Shown here piece by piece: positions 51,289-60,023 of a stretch of 64,000 nucleotides of DNA. Numbering within the stretch: position 1 is the stretch's first letter; each line of letters starts with the position of its first letter. The notes beneath the pieces are model-generated. The model was not told where the DNA came from. It made no database searches and was given only the letters and a program-made list of their open reading frames with translations. Made by a program: the position numbers and the translations under genes. The stretch lies in assembly GCF_001747085.1 (NCBI RefSeq), contig NZ_MDJD01000007.1, positions 558,001-622,000 on the forward strand, in the 5' to 3' direction. Source of the DNA: Flavivirga aquatica (GTDB lineage Bacteria > Bacteroidota > Bacteroidia > Flavobacteriales > Flavobacteriaceae).

Positions 51289-52367
51289 TAGCTTAAATCT
51301 ATATTAAGTTTTACAGTATAAGATATGTCTTCTTCATGTATTTCAAATTGAAATTTATCAGGATAAATTAATTTCAATTGCTTTTCAATATTTTTTTGCC
51401 CAATACCATCTCTATATTTAGTAATATCTTTTTGTACTAATTTAGATTTTGTATTAAACACATTAAAATTTAGTGTTTTATTTTGAACTTTAAAGTCTAT
51501 TTTAACAATCGTTTTATCAATGGTGTTACTAATACCGTGTTTAAAAGCATTTTCTATAATAGATATTAGAATTAAAGGCGCAATTTTAGTTTGAGGATTA
51601 TCAATATTTTTATTGAGTATTAATTCTAATCGTTCTCCATAACGAAGTTTTTCTAAATCAATATAATTCTGTATTAATTCTAATTCTTTTTCAATAGTAA
51701 CATGTTTATCGTTGCATTGATACAGCATATAATCTAGAATCTGGGAAAGTTTTAAAACCGTTTCTGGTGCTTTTTCTGATTTTTGAAGCGTTAATACATA
51801 TAGGTTATTTAAGGTGTTGAATAAAAAATGTGGATGAATTTGCGCTTTTAGAAAATTTAACTCAGCTAAAGACTTCTCTCTTTTGAGTTGCTCTATTTGG
51901 CTTATTTCAATAAATTTTTCTTTAATTAATTTTAAAGTGAAAAATATTAATGTAGGGAAGTACAAGCTCAGAAAATAGCTTGAATATAATTTTTTAATAT
52001 CCAATAAAATTTCAATAACTGGTTCTTGTTCAAACGTCCCTTTTCTTAAAAAGGGTTCTGCTATGTGTACTACTAAAACTCTATCTAAAACACAAAAAAC
52101 GTAGCTAGTAATTATTATAGAAACTATGAATAGAATATATTTTTTCTTATATAATAATTTGGGTACTTGGTAGTAGATAAAAGCATATGTGACCACAATT
52201 TTAGTACTCAACATAATTAATTTATGCAGAAACACCCCATCAAAATATCTAAAATCTGAATGGAGTCCTGAAACTTGAAGTAAATAAATGGTTAGCCAAA
52301 AAAGCACATGCTCTAGCCATCGTCGGTTTTGTACATAGTCTATAATATGTAAGAAATAGTCTTTCAT
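51288..52367 (-). CDS. LytS/YehU-type sensor histidine kinase
   Basis: A 359-residue inner-membrane kinase. The N-terminal half has four hydrophobic helices (about residues 20-38, 48-68, 78-97 and 130-148). The His_kinase domain begins with AQIHPHFLFNTLNNLY (His178 the likely phosphoacceptor). A C-terminal ATPase region follows with IISIENAFKHG-like sequence (LILISIIENAFKHGIS) and GIGQKNIEKQL. It works with the LytTR regulator, whose frame overlaps its stop codon by one base. The pair may sense envelope signals and control the serine hydrolase or the divergent hydrolase gene. Confidence 0.92.
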   Translation of the reverse strand: MKDYFLHIIDYVQNRRWLEHVLFWLTIYLLQVSGLHSDFRYFDGVFLHKLIMLSTKIVVTYAFIYYQVPKLLYKKKYILFIVSIIITSYVFCVLDRVLVVHIAEPFLRKGTFEQEPVIEILLDIKKLYSSYFLSLYFPTLIFFTLKLIKEKFIEISQIEQLKREKSLAELNFLKAQIHPHFLFNTLNNLYVLTLQKSEKAPETVLKLSQILDYMLYQCNDKHVTIEKELELIQNYIDLEKLRYGERLELILNKNIDNPQTKIAPLILISIIENAFKHGISNTIDKTIVKIDFKVQNKTLNFNVFNTKSKLVQKDITKYRDGIGQKNIEKQLKLIYPDKFQFEIHEEDISYTVKLNIDLS

Positions 52368-52575
52368 GTTTTAAAAATACACAGAATCATAACGAGATGT
52401 ATTAAATGTTGCCCAATCTGTATTAAAAACCCATGAACTTGATTTTTTTCAGGACGAATTAAACTTATCAAGCACTAACCCTTATCTGTATATAGCAACC
52501 TTGTATTGGTCTATAGCTTAAAATAAGCTATGTTTTTAAAATGATTTTTGAGGTATCAATCCGAAAATATAAAAA

Positions 52576-53550
52576 ATGAAAAAAAATGTTTTTCTAATAT
52601 CGACTACATTAATTTTAGTATGCTCTTGCTTTATTAATTTGTTTGCACAAAACAGTCCAATAGGGATCATGAAAATTATTGAAGGCTCTGGCTCTTTTCA
52701 AATAACTGGAGGTGCGGGTCATGAAAATGATACGATTACTGTTTATTACCATAAACCTAAAAATTTCACTCCAAAGTCTAAGGTTTTAATGATTATTCCA
52801 GGTTCTGGCAGGAACGGAGATAGTTATCGTGATTCTTGGATAAAAACATCTGAAAAACATAGTGTTTTAATTCTTTCTCCAGCTTACGCCAAAAAAGATT
52901 ATTCATATTTAGGGTATCATTTGGGAGGTATTGCTAAAGATAGAGATATTAAAAATGCTTTTACTTTTGTAAAAAATTCTAATCAAGTTATTATGGATGA
53001 AGAAAAAGCCATATTTGAATATAATGATGATGCAAGACAATGGATTTATCCTGATTTTGACCGTATTTTCAATCTTGTTAAAAATAGGGTTAAATCACAA
53101 CAAAAGAAATACGATATGTTTGGACATTCTGCTGGCGGGCAAATATTACATCGTTTTGTTTTAATGCACCCTAATTCTAAAGCAGACCGAATTTTAGCAT
53201 CAAATGCAGGTTCGTATACACTGCCAGACATGGAAACGAATTACCCATGCGGCATTAAAAACGTGAATCACTTAGACTTAAAAAAGGCATTTAAAAAACG
53301 TTTAGTACTGTTTTTAGGAGAATTGGATAACGCAAACGAAAATGGCGGCATACTCTTAAGGTCTATAACTACCGACAAACAGGGGTTACATAGATTAGCT
53401 AGAGGAAAATACTTTTATCAGTATGGTTTGAAAATTTCAAAAGACCATAAAAATAAATTCAATTGGACATTAAAGGTGATTCCTAATGTTGGTCATAACC
53501 AAAGAAAAATGGCTAAAGCAGCAGCTGTTTATCTTTATGAGAATGATTGA
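52576..53550 (+). CDS. Secreted alpha/beta hydrolase
   Basis: A 324-residue exported hydrolase. A signal peptide (MKKNVFLISTTLILVCSCFINLFA) precedes an alpha/beta-hydrolase fold. MIIPGSGRNGDSY is the oxyanion region, GHSAGG carries the nucleophile Ser185, LGELDNANENGG is a likely acid loop and VIPNVGHNQRKM supplies the His. It resembles poly(3-hydroxybutyrate) depolymerase-like or esterase families of Bacteroidota; the substrate is not known. It is transcribed away from the histidine kinase gene with 208 bases between them, so the kinase/regulator pair is a candidate for its control. Confidence 0.85.
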   Translation: MKKNVFLISTTLILVCSCFINLFAQNSPIGIMKIIEGSGSFQITGGAGHENDTITVYYHKPKNFTPKSKVLMIIPGSGRNGDSYRDSWIKTSEKHSVLILSPAYAKKDYSYLGYHLGGIAKDRDIKNAFTFVKNSNQVIMDEEKAIFEYNDDARQWIYPDFDRIFNLVKNRVKSQQKKYDMFGHSAGGQILHRFVLMHPNSKADRILASNAGSYTLPDMETNYPCGIKNVNHLDLKKAFKKRLVLFLGELDNANENGGILLRSITTDKQGLHRLARGKYFYQYGLKISKDHKNKFNWTLKVIPNVGHNQRKMAKAAAVYLYEND

Positions 53551-53627
53551 AAGGTGAAAGTTCTGAAGGAGATACCTTATTTGTTAGTTTACAAACTGTT
53601 AAAATGGGATTTCATACACCTAGTAGC

Positions 53628-54302
53628 TTAATGTTTTTCATTTTCAAGGATAGAAATAATTTTTTCATAATTATCAATCAGTTCTTGATTTTCAAAACCT
53701 TTAGCTTCTTCATGGCTTGCCTTAAACTGTTCTATAGTGTTTAATCCTTCAAAATTTCTTAGATTTACATTAGCATTATTCTTCAATAAAAAAGAGAATA
53801 TTTCAGGATTTGATGCGTATGTTAATGCAGTATACCCACTATTGCATTGTACGTTTATTTTTGCGCCTTTTTTAATCAAAAATTTAACTAAATCTAATTG
53901 ATTTCGGCTTGAAGCCATCATTAAGGTTGTCATTTCTCTATAACCTTTTTGATTTATGTCAACGCCTTTGTCAAGTAATATTTTGGCAATATTTGTAAGT
54001 CCATAAAAACTTGTTTTGAAGAATGCACTGCTGTTGTCTTCGTCCACTTTTGTTATGTCAGCATTTTTATTGATTAAATAAAGAGCAATATTTTCTTTCC
54101 CAGCTTGAATTGCTTTCATTAGTAAAGTTTGTTTCCACTCGCCTATACAATCAATATTTTCTCCATTCTTAATCATTTTTTTAACCAATTCTAAATCACC
54201 ATTGTTTATAGCAATTTGAATTTCTTCACTACATTTTTTTTGAGAGAATAAATTAAAAGGAAAAATCATAGTTGTAAGTAAAATTATAAATAGAATTTTC
54301 AT
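53628..54302 (-). CDS. Secreted ankyrin-repeat protein
   Basis: A 224-residue protein. MKILFIILLTTMIFPFNLFSQ is a signal peptide, which fixes the start at 54302 rather than the upstream open frame. About five ankyrin units follow, for example INNGDLELVKKMIKNGENID, GKENIALYLINKNADITKVDE and GYTALTYASNPEIFSFLLKNNANVN. The C-terminus is a charged helix. Exported ankyrin proteins are common in Bacteroidota; the partner is unknown. A second exported ankyrin protein lies in the iron locus at 60024-61511. Confidence 0.85.
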   Translation of the reverse strand: MKILFIILLTTMIFPFNLFSQKKCSEEIQIAINNGDLELVKKMIKNGENIDCIGEWKQTLLMKAIQAGKENIALYLINKNADITKVDEDNSSAFFKTSFYGLTNIAKILLDKGVDINQKGYREMTTLMMASSRNQLDLVKFLIKKGAKINVQCNSGYTALTYASNPEIFSFLLKNNANVNLRNFEGLNTIEQFKASHEEAKGFENQELIDNYEKIISILENEKH

Positions 54303-54398
54303 TTCTTCACAATTTAAATAATTTTTATAATTAACCAAAGGGCGTTTTAAATTTTAATGATGCCTATTTTTGTATACGTTGCTAGGTACGGTCTTAAT

Positions 54399-54551
54399 TT
54401 ATTTAGTTTTTGTATAAACTAAGTAATCTGTTATAAGCGCGTCATTCTTTTTTTTAAATTCTTTTTCATTTTTGTGCTGACCATTGTTTTTATGTTGACA
54501 AGAAATTAATGTTAAAATAAATGCAACGGCTAATTTTTCAAATTTGTTAAC
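54399..54551 (-). pseudogene. Small lipoprotein remnant without start codon
   Basis: The minus-strand frame reads VNKFEKLAVAFILTLISCQH, then NNGQHKNEKEFKKKNDALIT and DYLVYTKTK to a TAA at 54399. It shows a lipoprotein signal and lipobox, yet there is no ATG, GTG or TTG before it; the expected position is GTT. It lies 28 bases after the metallophosphoesterase stop. Either a rare start is used or the gene is dead. With only about 50 codons, its function cannot be inferred. Confidence 0.45.
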
Positions 54552-54579
54552 TAATAAATCCGTGTTCGGTTTTTATTAA

Positions 54580-55320
54580 TTACACGCGACCTGTTCTTAT
54601 CCATTTAGCCCAATCGTTTCTATTATTTTTTTCAGCAGCCCTAGCAGCAGCTTCAAAATCGTAGTCTACAGAAATTAATTCAACATTTATTTCATTGGTA
54701 TTAATTTTCAGTATAGCATATTTTGCATGTGGACTAAGACTTTCCATTTTATGTGGAATGGGCAAATCATCATTATAAGCTGGTAAACCAATGCTTCTAG
54801 GGTTTATAATAGTCTTATTTTTAGTTTTTACCATTCGCGCTAAATGACTATGCCCACAAACAACAATATTCTCTTTGATATTGGATAACGTAATTTCTAT
54901 CTCATCATTTGTTTGAACACCTACATAATCCGTATTAATTCTTTCTAATAGCGAAATGGAGTCATTTACAGGATTTCCGTGACAGCAATATATATTATTA
55001 TGTGTTAAGTCAAATGGTAATTCTTTTAACCAATTGATAGAATCATTACCTAAAGAACTTTTAACATATTCTAATGTTGATATGTTTGTGGTGTTATGAA
55101 CATTTTCAATAATAAACCTATCTTGATTTCCTGAGATACTTTTAGTGTTATTCTCTAATAATAACTCAAATGTTCCTTTTGGGTCTAAAGGCCCATAAAG
55201 GCTATCTCCAAGATTTAATACTGTGTCAATTTTTTTGGTTTCTATATCTCTTAAAACTTCTTTAAGAGCCCAAGAGTTTGCATGTATATCAGATATTATG
55301 GCTATTTTTTCTGTATTCAT
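54580..55320 (-). CDS. Metallophosphoesterase
   Basis: A 246-residue cytoplasmic calcineurin-type phosphoesterase. All metal motifs are present: DIHANSW (Asp11, His13), NLGDSLYGP (Asp39), SGNQDRF (Asn65), CCHGNP and CGHSHLAR. Similar proteins act on phosphodiesters, nucleotides or protein phosphates (YfcE- and PrpE-like families); this one is not assigned further. No signal peptide is present. The last residues (DWAKWIRTGRV) resemble the C-termini of bacterial YfcE-like proteins. The gene follows a TPR-tail remnant and stands alone. Confidence 0.9.
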   Translation of the reverse strand: MNTEKIAIISDIHANSWALKEVLRDIETKKIDTVLNLGDSLYGPLDPKGTFELLLENNTKSISGNQDRFIIENVHNTTNISTLEYVKSSLGNDSINWLKELPFDLTHNNIYCCHGNPVNDSISLLERINTDYVGVQTNDEIEITLSNIKENIVVCGHSHLARMVKTKNKTIINPRSIGLPAYNDDLPIPHKMESLSPHAKYAILKINTNEINVELISVDYDFEAAARAAEKNNRNDWAKWIRTGRV

Positions 55321-55331
55321 TTATGCCTATT

Positions 55332-55466
55332 TTATGATTTCAATTTTTTAATCATTGCTGTAGCATTAGTGTTTTTTTGGTTTAAATTAATAGCTTTTTT
55401 GATAAGCTTTAATGGCTTTGTTAATATAGCTTTTTTTTCTAATATATTTCTCTCATACAGGTACAT
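55332..55466 (-). pseudogene. TPR-protein C-terminal remnant
   Basis: A 44-codon minus-strand frame reads MYLYERNILEKKAILTKPLK, then LIKKAINLNQKNTNATAMIK and KLKS. The piece KAINLNQKNTNATAMIKKLK matches the final helix pair of TPR-containing proteins. There is no room for a full repeat domain, so this is probably the 3' end of a deleted gene. The rest of the spacer to 55692 shows nothing recognisable. Confidence 0.35.
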
Positions 55467-55692
55467 CCTTTGACATCCAATCCTTTAAATAAAATAATTT
55501 ATCACAATTGTAATATCACATATCTTTAAGTCAAAATCAATTGCATAAGCTGATATTTCATGGTTATGAGAATACCTTCCATTATAACCTCGGATAATAT
55601 TATATGTTAAATTATTTTTAATTGGGGTTAAGTGATTTTTGTAATATATAACCCAATTTCCTTGATGAACTTAATTAAGTTTACTAAAAAGC

Positions 55693-55721
55693 AAAAGTCT
55701 AACATTACCTGTTAGACTTTT
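55693..55721 (-). terminator. Terminator of the TonB receptor/HmuY transcript
   Basis: AAAAGTCTAACA (55693-55704) and TGTTAGACTTTT (55710-55721) form a perfect 12-bp stem with a TTACC loop, 26 bases after the HmuY-like stop codon. Confidence 0.8.
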
Positions 55722-55746
55722 AAACTTTGTTTTACCAAAATATTTT

Positions 55747-56835
55747 TTACTTCAATAAACTATAAACAAACTCAGGGTATCCACGTTCTCCGTCTGCGTT
55801 TGTTAAAGCTAAAAATTGTAATTTGTATAGATTACCATCGGTATCACTAATAATATAAAATACATTTGTTTTTAAAGAAGGTAAACTTCCTAGTCCTCCG
55901 CCATTTCTCCAACTACTTCCAATACTACGTTGGTCTGAAGTGAAATTAGATTCAATAACATCAGCTAACTTAAAATCGGCATAAGTTAATGTGTTATCAA
56001 CTTCAGTGTCTACCATATAAACTTTAGCATCTCCTTTTATATTGTTAACTACAAAATCTGAATATCCGTATGCACCAAAGCCTTCAATTTCATTAGTAAA
56101 AACAGTAAAATTCAAATCCCAAGCTTCTTTTTTAGGTTCAACATTTACGATGTCTTCTGTATCGAAACTAAAGAATGTGAAATTATAATCTGAATCTTTA
56201 GAAAAGGTAATTTCTTTGTGAGTTCTGTCGTCTAAATCGGCATATTGTAGTACATAGTCGTTTCCGTTTTTTAGAACTCTAATTTTTTTCCAACCTCTTG
56301 AGTTTCCTGAGATAGCCACACTTCCAGTAGATGGTGTTTCTGTTCCTACTTCAAAACCTAAGTTAACTAAATATACATTATTATTGGCTTCAGTATTTGA
56401 GATTTCGTCAATCGCAGTATTGGTAATTGTGCCATCTGGAGCATCTACAAAGGCTTTGTTTGCTTCATCAAAAGTACCAACAGCTACTTGGGGCTGTAAC
56501 TCTTGTATCTCTGTAGAAGTTGAATTTATAGCATCTATATCTGTTACAGAAAGTTTAGCTGCTGCCATATAAATGGAGCCGTTAATTACAACTCTAAAAT
56601 CTGTACCAGAATAAAAACCTAAATCCCATGTATCTCTTTGTATCGTAGTGGAAGTGTTGCTACTTAAATCAACATAAACTTGGTTTTGTTGGTTAGGACC
56701 TCCAACATTTGGAGATACAGATGCGCCTTCAATGACAACTTTAATAGGCTCTGTTGGTCCATCATCGTTGCTGCTACAACTAGCAAAAGCTAATGTTGCA
56801 GCACATAAAATAAAAGTGAATAATTTGTTTGTCAT
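55747..56835 (-). CDS. HmuY-family heme-binding lipoprotein
   Basis: A 362-residue outer-membrane lipoprotein. MTNKLFTFILCAATLAFASC is a lipobox signal (Cys20), followed by a Ser/Asp/Gly linker. The HmuY-type fold shows two WDLxF repeats: STTIQRDTWDLGFYSGTDFRVVIN and EAWDLNFTVFTNEI. HmuY proteins capture heme for the TonB receptor HmuR in Porphyromonas. This copy is longer and lies downstream of its receptor (12 bases apart), the reverse of the hmuYR order. The exact ligand here is inferred. Confidence 0.85.
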   Translation of the reverse strand: MTNKLFTFILCAATLAFASCSSNDDGPTEPIKVVIEGASVSPNVGGPNQQNQVYVDLSSNTSTTIQRDTWDLGFYSGTDFRVVINGSIYMAAAKLSVTDIDAINSTSTEIQELQPQVAVGTFDEANKAFVDAPDGTITNTAIDEISNTEANNNVYLVNLGFEVGTETPSTGSVAISGNSRGWKKIRVLKNGNDYVLQYADLDDRTHKEITFSKDSDYNFTFFSFDTEDIVNVEPKKEAWDLNFTVFTNEIEGFGAYGYSDFVVNNIKGDAKVYMVDTEVDNTLTYADFKLADVIESNFTSDQRSIGSSWRNGGGLGSLPSLKTNVFYIISDTDGNLYKLQFLALTNADGERGYPEFVYSLLK

Positions 56836-56847
56836 GGTAATTAATTT

Positions 56848-58980
56848 TTAAAATTTAAGATTATATAATAGTTTTAAGTAATACGAACGTCCGTAACCCA
56901 ATAAAAGCCCATTGTTATTGGGAGAGTGAATACCTCCGTTTGCTGAATTACTAACATTTACATTAGTAACATCTAGTAGATTTCTACCTCCAAGTGTGGC
57001 TTGAATTGTATTATTGAAAAAAGATTTTTTTATAGAGGCATCTAACCAACTATAGGCATCAGTTGTTGTTTTTGAAAACAAAGAGTTTCCGTTAACATCC
57101 GTACCAGTAGCAGTATAATTTTGTTGTTTGCCATTGTGTTTTAAAAGTATCGTTAATGCCGTTTGCCATTTTTTAATTTGATAGGTACTGCTTGCATTAA
57201 GTTGTATGGCGTAAAGAAAGTCATCTTCAGAGTTTACTTCATCATTAGCAATCTGTGAAATACCTTGTAGTGTTGCACCTAAATTAAACGTCCAATTATC
57301 TGTTTTTAAACTGTTTTCTGAGGTGATGCCCCATAGTTTATAGGCATCAATATTAATGTATTGAAATTGTAGAGGCGTATTGTTAACTATGGCTAAATCA
57401 ATCTTATCTTGAATATCGATATAGCTAACTTTAATGATATTCAATAATGAAATATCATTAATCCAACTCCGTTTTTTTAAGTTTACAAAAGCTGTAAAAC
57501 CACTCTCGGGATTTAAATTTTCATTGCCTTGTACATCATGATTGCTATCTACGAAATAATAATAAAGCTCTTCAAAATTTGGTGTTCGGTATGATGTACC
57601 TATGTTCCCCCGTAACTCAAAACCATTTTTCATTAAGTATCGTGCACTTATTGATGTCAGAAGTTTAGATTGAAATAGTGAATTGTATTCATAACGTAAA
57701 CCCGGACGCAATAAAAATTTATCAGAAAGATTTATTTCAGATGAACCAAATAGGGCATAATTATTTTGAGATTGTTCCTTGTCTTGTTGTGTAACATCAC
57801 CTGAAGCTTGTGTATCAAAGCCTTTTATTAAACGAGTTTCATAACCTAATTGAAAATTGTAAACGTCATTTTTAACCAGATTATTGATGCTCCCTTTTGA
57901 AAAAAATACGTTGCTTGATTGATAAACTTCATCAGTTTCGTTACTTTTTTCTTCAGTAATTATAAAATAATTGAATTCATTTAAACGGCGCTTTTGTTGT
58001 TGGTAAGACAATGAAACATCATAATTAGCACCAGAGTCTAATTTTCCATTTATGTTTAGATTGTTTACAAACCTATTCGTTGTAAAAATTCTATCTGTAG
58101 CAGAAGGGTTACTCGTTTGAGATTGGACATCTATATTAGCTCTAACCGCGGCATCGTAGTAATTTATAACTTCATTGAAATATTCAAATTTGTATAGCAG
58201 ATTAAAATTTTCTTTTCTATAACTTAATAATGCATTCGTGTTTATTTGCGTTTTTGGTAACCAATCATAACCTCTTAAACCGTCATTTTCAAAATAACTT
58301 TCTCCTTGTCTATCGTTGTAAAAACCAGCAAATTGGTTTCTATTAATACCAGCTCTTGCAAACCAATTTTTATTGACGTTATGACCAATGTTTAGACCCT
58401 GTATATGTCTACCTTCATCAAACCATGCATATTCATTACTTACTGTTTCCTCTTGTAAAAGCGTTTGAATTTTCCATGTACTATCAATCGTTTTTTTAGT
58501 AATTATATTAATAACACCAGAAACCGCATTAGCCCCATACTCTACCCCCATAGCACCTTCTACAATCTCAATACGCTCTACATTATCAAGATTTATTTGT
58601 GTTAAATCTATATTGTTTCCAAGTCCATTATCGCTTACTAAAGGAATATTATCTATTAAAATATTGAAGTACTGTGAGTCTAAACCAAAAAAAGATATCG
58701 TTGATTTACCAGTTTGCGCATTAGGAATAACCGTAAGATTTAAATTGAAATTTAATAGGTCTGCTAAATTATTAGCTGCTTGATTCTCGATTTGTTCTCT
58801 TTTAATAACAATAACATTGTGAACGGACTTCTTTATAGATTGTGGGTTATACTGACCAGTTACAATAACCTCATCTAAGTTATTAACCTTTACAGGATCT
58901 TGTTTTACTTCTTGAGAGAATATCAAGCTTGAAAAAAAAAGTGAAAAATAAATGCTTAAATATTTTTTATTTAGAACCAT
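56848..58980 (-). CDS. TonB-dependent receptor, heme/iron type
   Basis: A 710-residue outer-membrane receptor. A signal peptide (about residues 1-22) is followed by a TonB-box region (NLDEVIVTGQYNPQSIKKSVHN), a plug domain (LADLLNFNLNLTVIPNAQTG…, IEIVEGAMGVEYGANAVSGVINIITKK), and a 22-strand barrel ending in SYYLKLLYNLKF. It belongs with the HmuY-like lipoprotein 12 bases downstream. The short promoter region shared with the divergent DUF6607 gene contains the motif at 59023-59039. Confidence 0.92.
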   Translation of the reverse strand: MVLNKKYLSIYFSLFFSSLIFSQEVKQDPVKVNNLDEVIVTGQYNPQSIKKSVHNVIVIKREQIENQAANNLADLLNFNLNLTVIPNAQTGKSTISFFGLDSQYFNILIDNIPLVSDNGLGNNIDLTQINLDNVERIEIVEGAMGVEYGANAVSGVINIITKKTIDSTWKIQTLLQEETVSNEYAWFDEGRHIQGLNIGHNVNKNWFARAGINRNQFAGFYNDRQGESYFENDGLRGYDWLPKTQINTNALLSYRKENFNLLYKFEYFNEVINYYDAAVRANIDVQSQTSNPSATDRIFTTNRFVNNLNINGKLDSGANYDVSLSYQQQKRRLNEFNYFIITEEKSNETDEVYQSSNVFFSKGSINNLVKNDVYNFQLGYETRLIKGFDTQASGDVTQQDKEQSQNNYALFGSSEINLSDKFLLRPGLRYEYNSLFQSKLLTSISARYLMKNGFELRGNIGTSYRTPNFEELYYYFVDSNHDVQGNENLNPESGFTAFVNLKKRSWINDISLLNIIKVSYIDIQDKIDLAIVNNTPLQFQYINIDAYKLWGITSENSLKTDNWTFNLGATLQGISQIANDEVNSEDDFLYAIQLNASSTYQIKKWQTALTILLKHNGKQQNYTATGTDVNGNSLFSKTTTDAYSWLDASIKKSFFNNTIQATLGGRNLLDVTNVNVSNSANGGIHSPNNNGLLLGYGRSYYLKLLYNLKF

Positions 58981-58998
58981 TCTTAATTAAATTTGCAG

Positions 58999-59006
58999 CA
59001 AATATA
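58999..59006 (-). promoter_or_regulatory. Possible -7 element for the TonB receptor/HmuY operon
   Basis: The minus strand reads TATATTTG, matching TAnnTTTG, 18 bases before the start codon at 58980. The conserved motif at 59023-59039 lies 16 bases further upstream, roughly over the -33 region. Confidence 0.5.
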
Positions 59007-59022
59007 TATCTTATTTTAATTC

Positions 59023-59039
59023 AGTCTAAATAAGAATAA
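59023..59039. promoter_or_regulatory. Candidate iron-regulator site shared by both receptor operons
   Basis: AGTCTAAATAAGAATAA is nearly identical (16 of 17 bases) to the sequence at 62110-62126. TTATTT/AAATAA arms flank it in part (TTATTTTAATTCAGTCTAAATAA). It lies between the divergent TonB receptor and DUF6607 genes, where a shared repressor could act. Confidence 0.5.
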
Positions 59040-59084
59040 ATAAATTTTGAATATTTTTTGATCAATACAAATAAATAACTTAAA

Positions 59085-59990
59085 ATGAATCACTTAGCAA
59101 TTATTACTTTATTAGCATTAACGTTTTTAACACATGGAAATGCTCAAGGCAAGAAAAAGCAGGATGCCGAAGCCATTAAAAAAATGTGCGGCTGTTATGA
59201 GGTAACCTTCAATTTTGCAGAAACATTTAACTATAGCAAAGATTCACTTTACAAGCCTTCAAAAACTAAGATTGATAAAGGTTTAGAGTGGGCTCAATTG
59301 GTAGAAGATGATAAGAATAAAATATCTATTCAACACTTGTTACAAGTTGGAGACCCTTCAAAACCTCACATAATTAAACATTGGCGTCAAGATTGGTTAT
59401 TCCAGAATACAGATTTTTATATGTTTAATGGCGATAACACTTGGAACTACACTATAAAGCCAAAACAAGATGTTAAAGGACAGTGGACTCAAAAGGTATA
59501 TCAGGTAGATGATAGTCCGCGTTATGAAGGGTCTGCAACTTGGGTACACGTAGACGGAAAAAGTTATTGGGAGAATACTACTGATGCGCCTCTACCAAGA
59601 CGAGAGTATACTAAACGTAGCGATTATAATGTTACCGTTAGAGGCAATAGACATGAAATTACTGATTATGGTTGGGTGCATGACCAAAATAACTTAAAAG
59701 TAATTCGTGAAAGTGGAAAAGACGATGTGCTTTTAGCAAAAGAAAAAGGCTATAACACCTATGTAAAGGTTGATGATAGTAGATGTAAAGCTGCTCAAGA
59801 TTGGTGGCAAAAACATCAAGATAAATGGGCTTTGGTGAGAACCAAGTGGGGTGATGTTTACGGCAGAAATCACAATCTAGCCTTACATGCCAAAGTAGAT
59901 AATAAACAACTTTACAAATACTTGTTTTCTGAAGATTATACCAAAGCTGATGCTATTGATAAGGTTATAGAATTATTTGTCATCAAATAG
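59085..59990 (+). CDS. DUF6607 family secreted protein
   Basis: A 301-residue exported protein. Signal MNHLAIITLLALTFLTHGNA precedes a mature protein beginning KKKQDAEAIKKMCGCYEVTFNFAETF, characteristic of DUF6607. The remainder is rich in Trp, Tyr and charged residues and resembles a beta-rich periplasmic protein. It occurs repeatedly in iron- or heme-acquisition loci of Bacteroidota and Proteobacteria, as I recall, but its role is unknown. It is the first gene of the plus-strand set with ankyrin, DUF2271 and a second TonB receptor. Confidence 0.85.
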   Translation: MNHLAIITLLALTFLTHGNAQGKKKQDAEAIKKMCGCYEVTFNFAETFNYSKDSLYKPSKTKIDKGLEWAQLVEDDKNKISIQHLLQVGDPSKPHIIKHWRQDWLFQNTDFYMFNGDNTWNYTIKPKQDVKGQWTQKVYQVDDSPRYEGSATWVHVDGKSYWENTTDAPLPRREYTKRSDYNVTVRGNRHEITDYGWVHDQNNLKVIRESGKDDVLLAKEKGYNTYVKVDDSRCKAAQDWWQKHQDKWALVRTKWGDVYGRNHNLALHAKVDNKQLYKYLFSEDYTKADAIDKVIELFVIK

Positions 59991-60023
59991 CAAAAATCAA
60001 AGCTATCATTAATTTCATATAAA

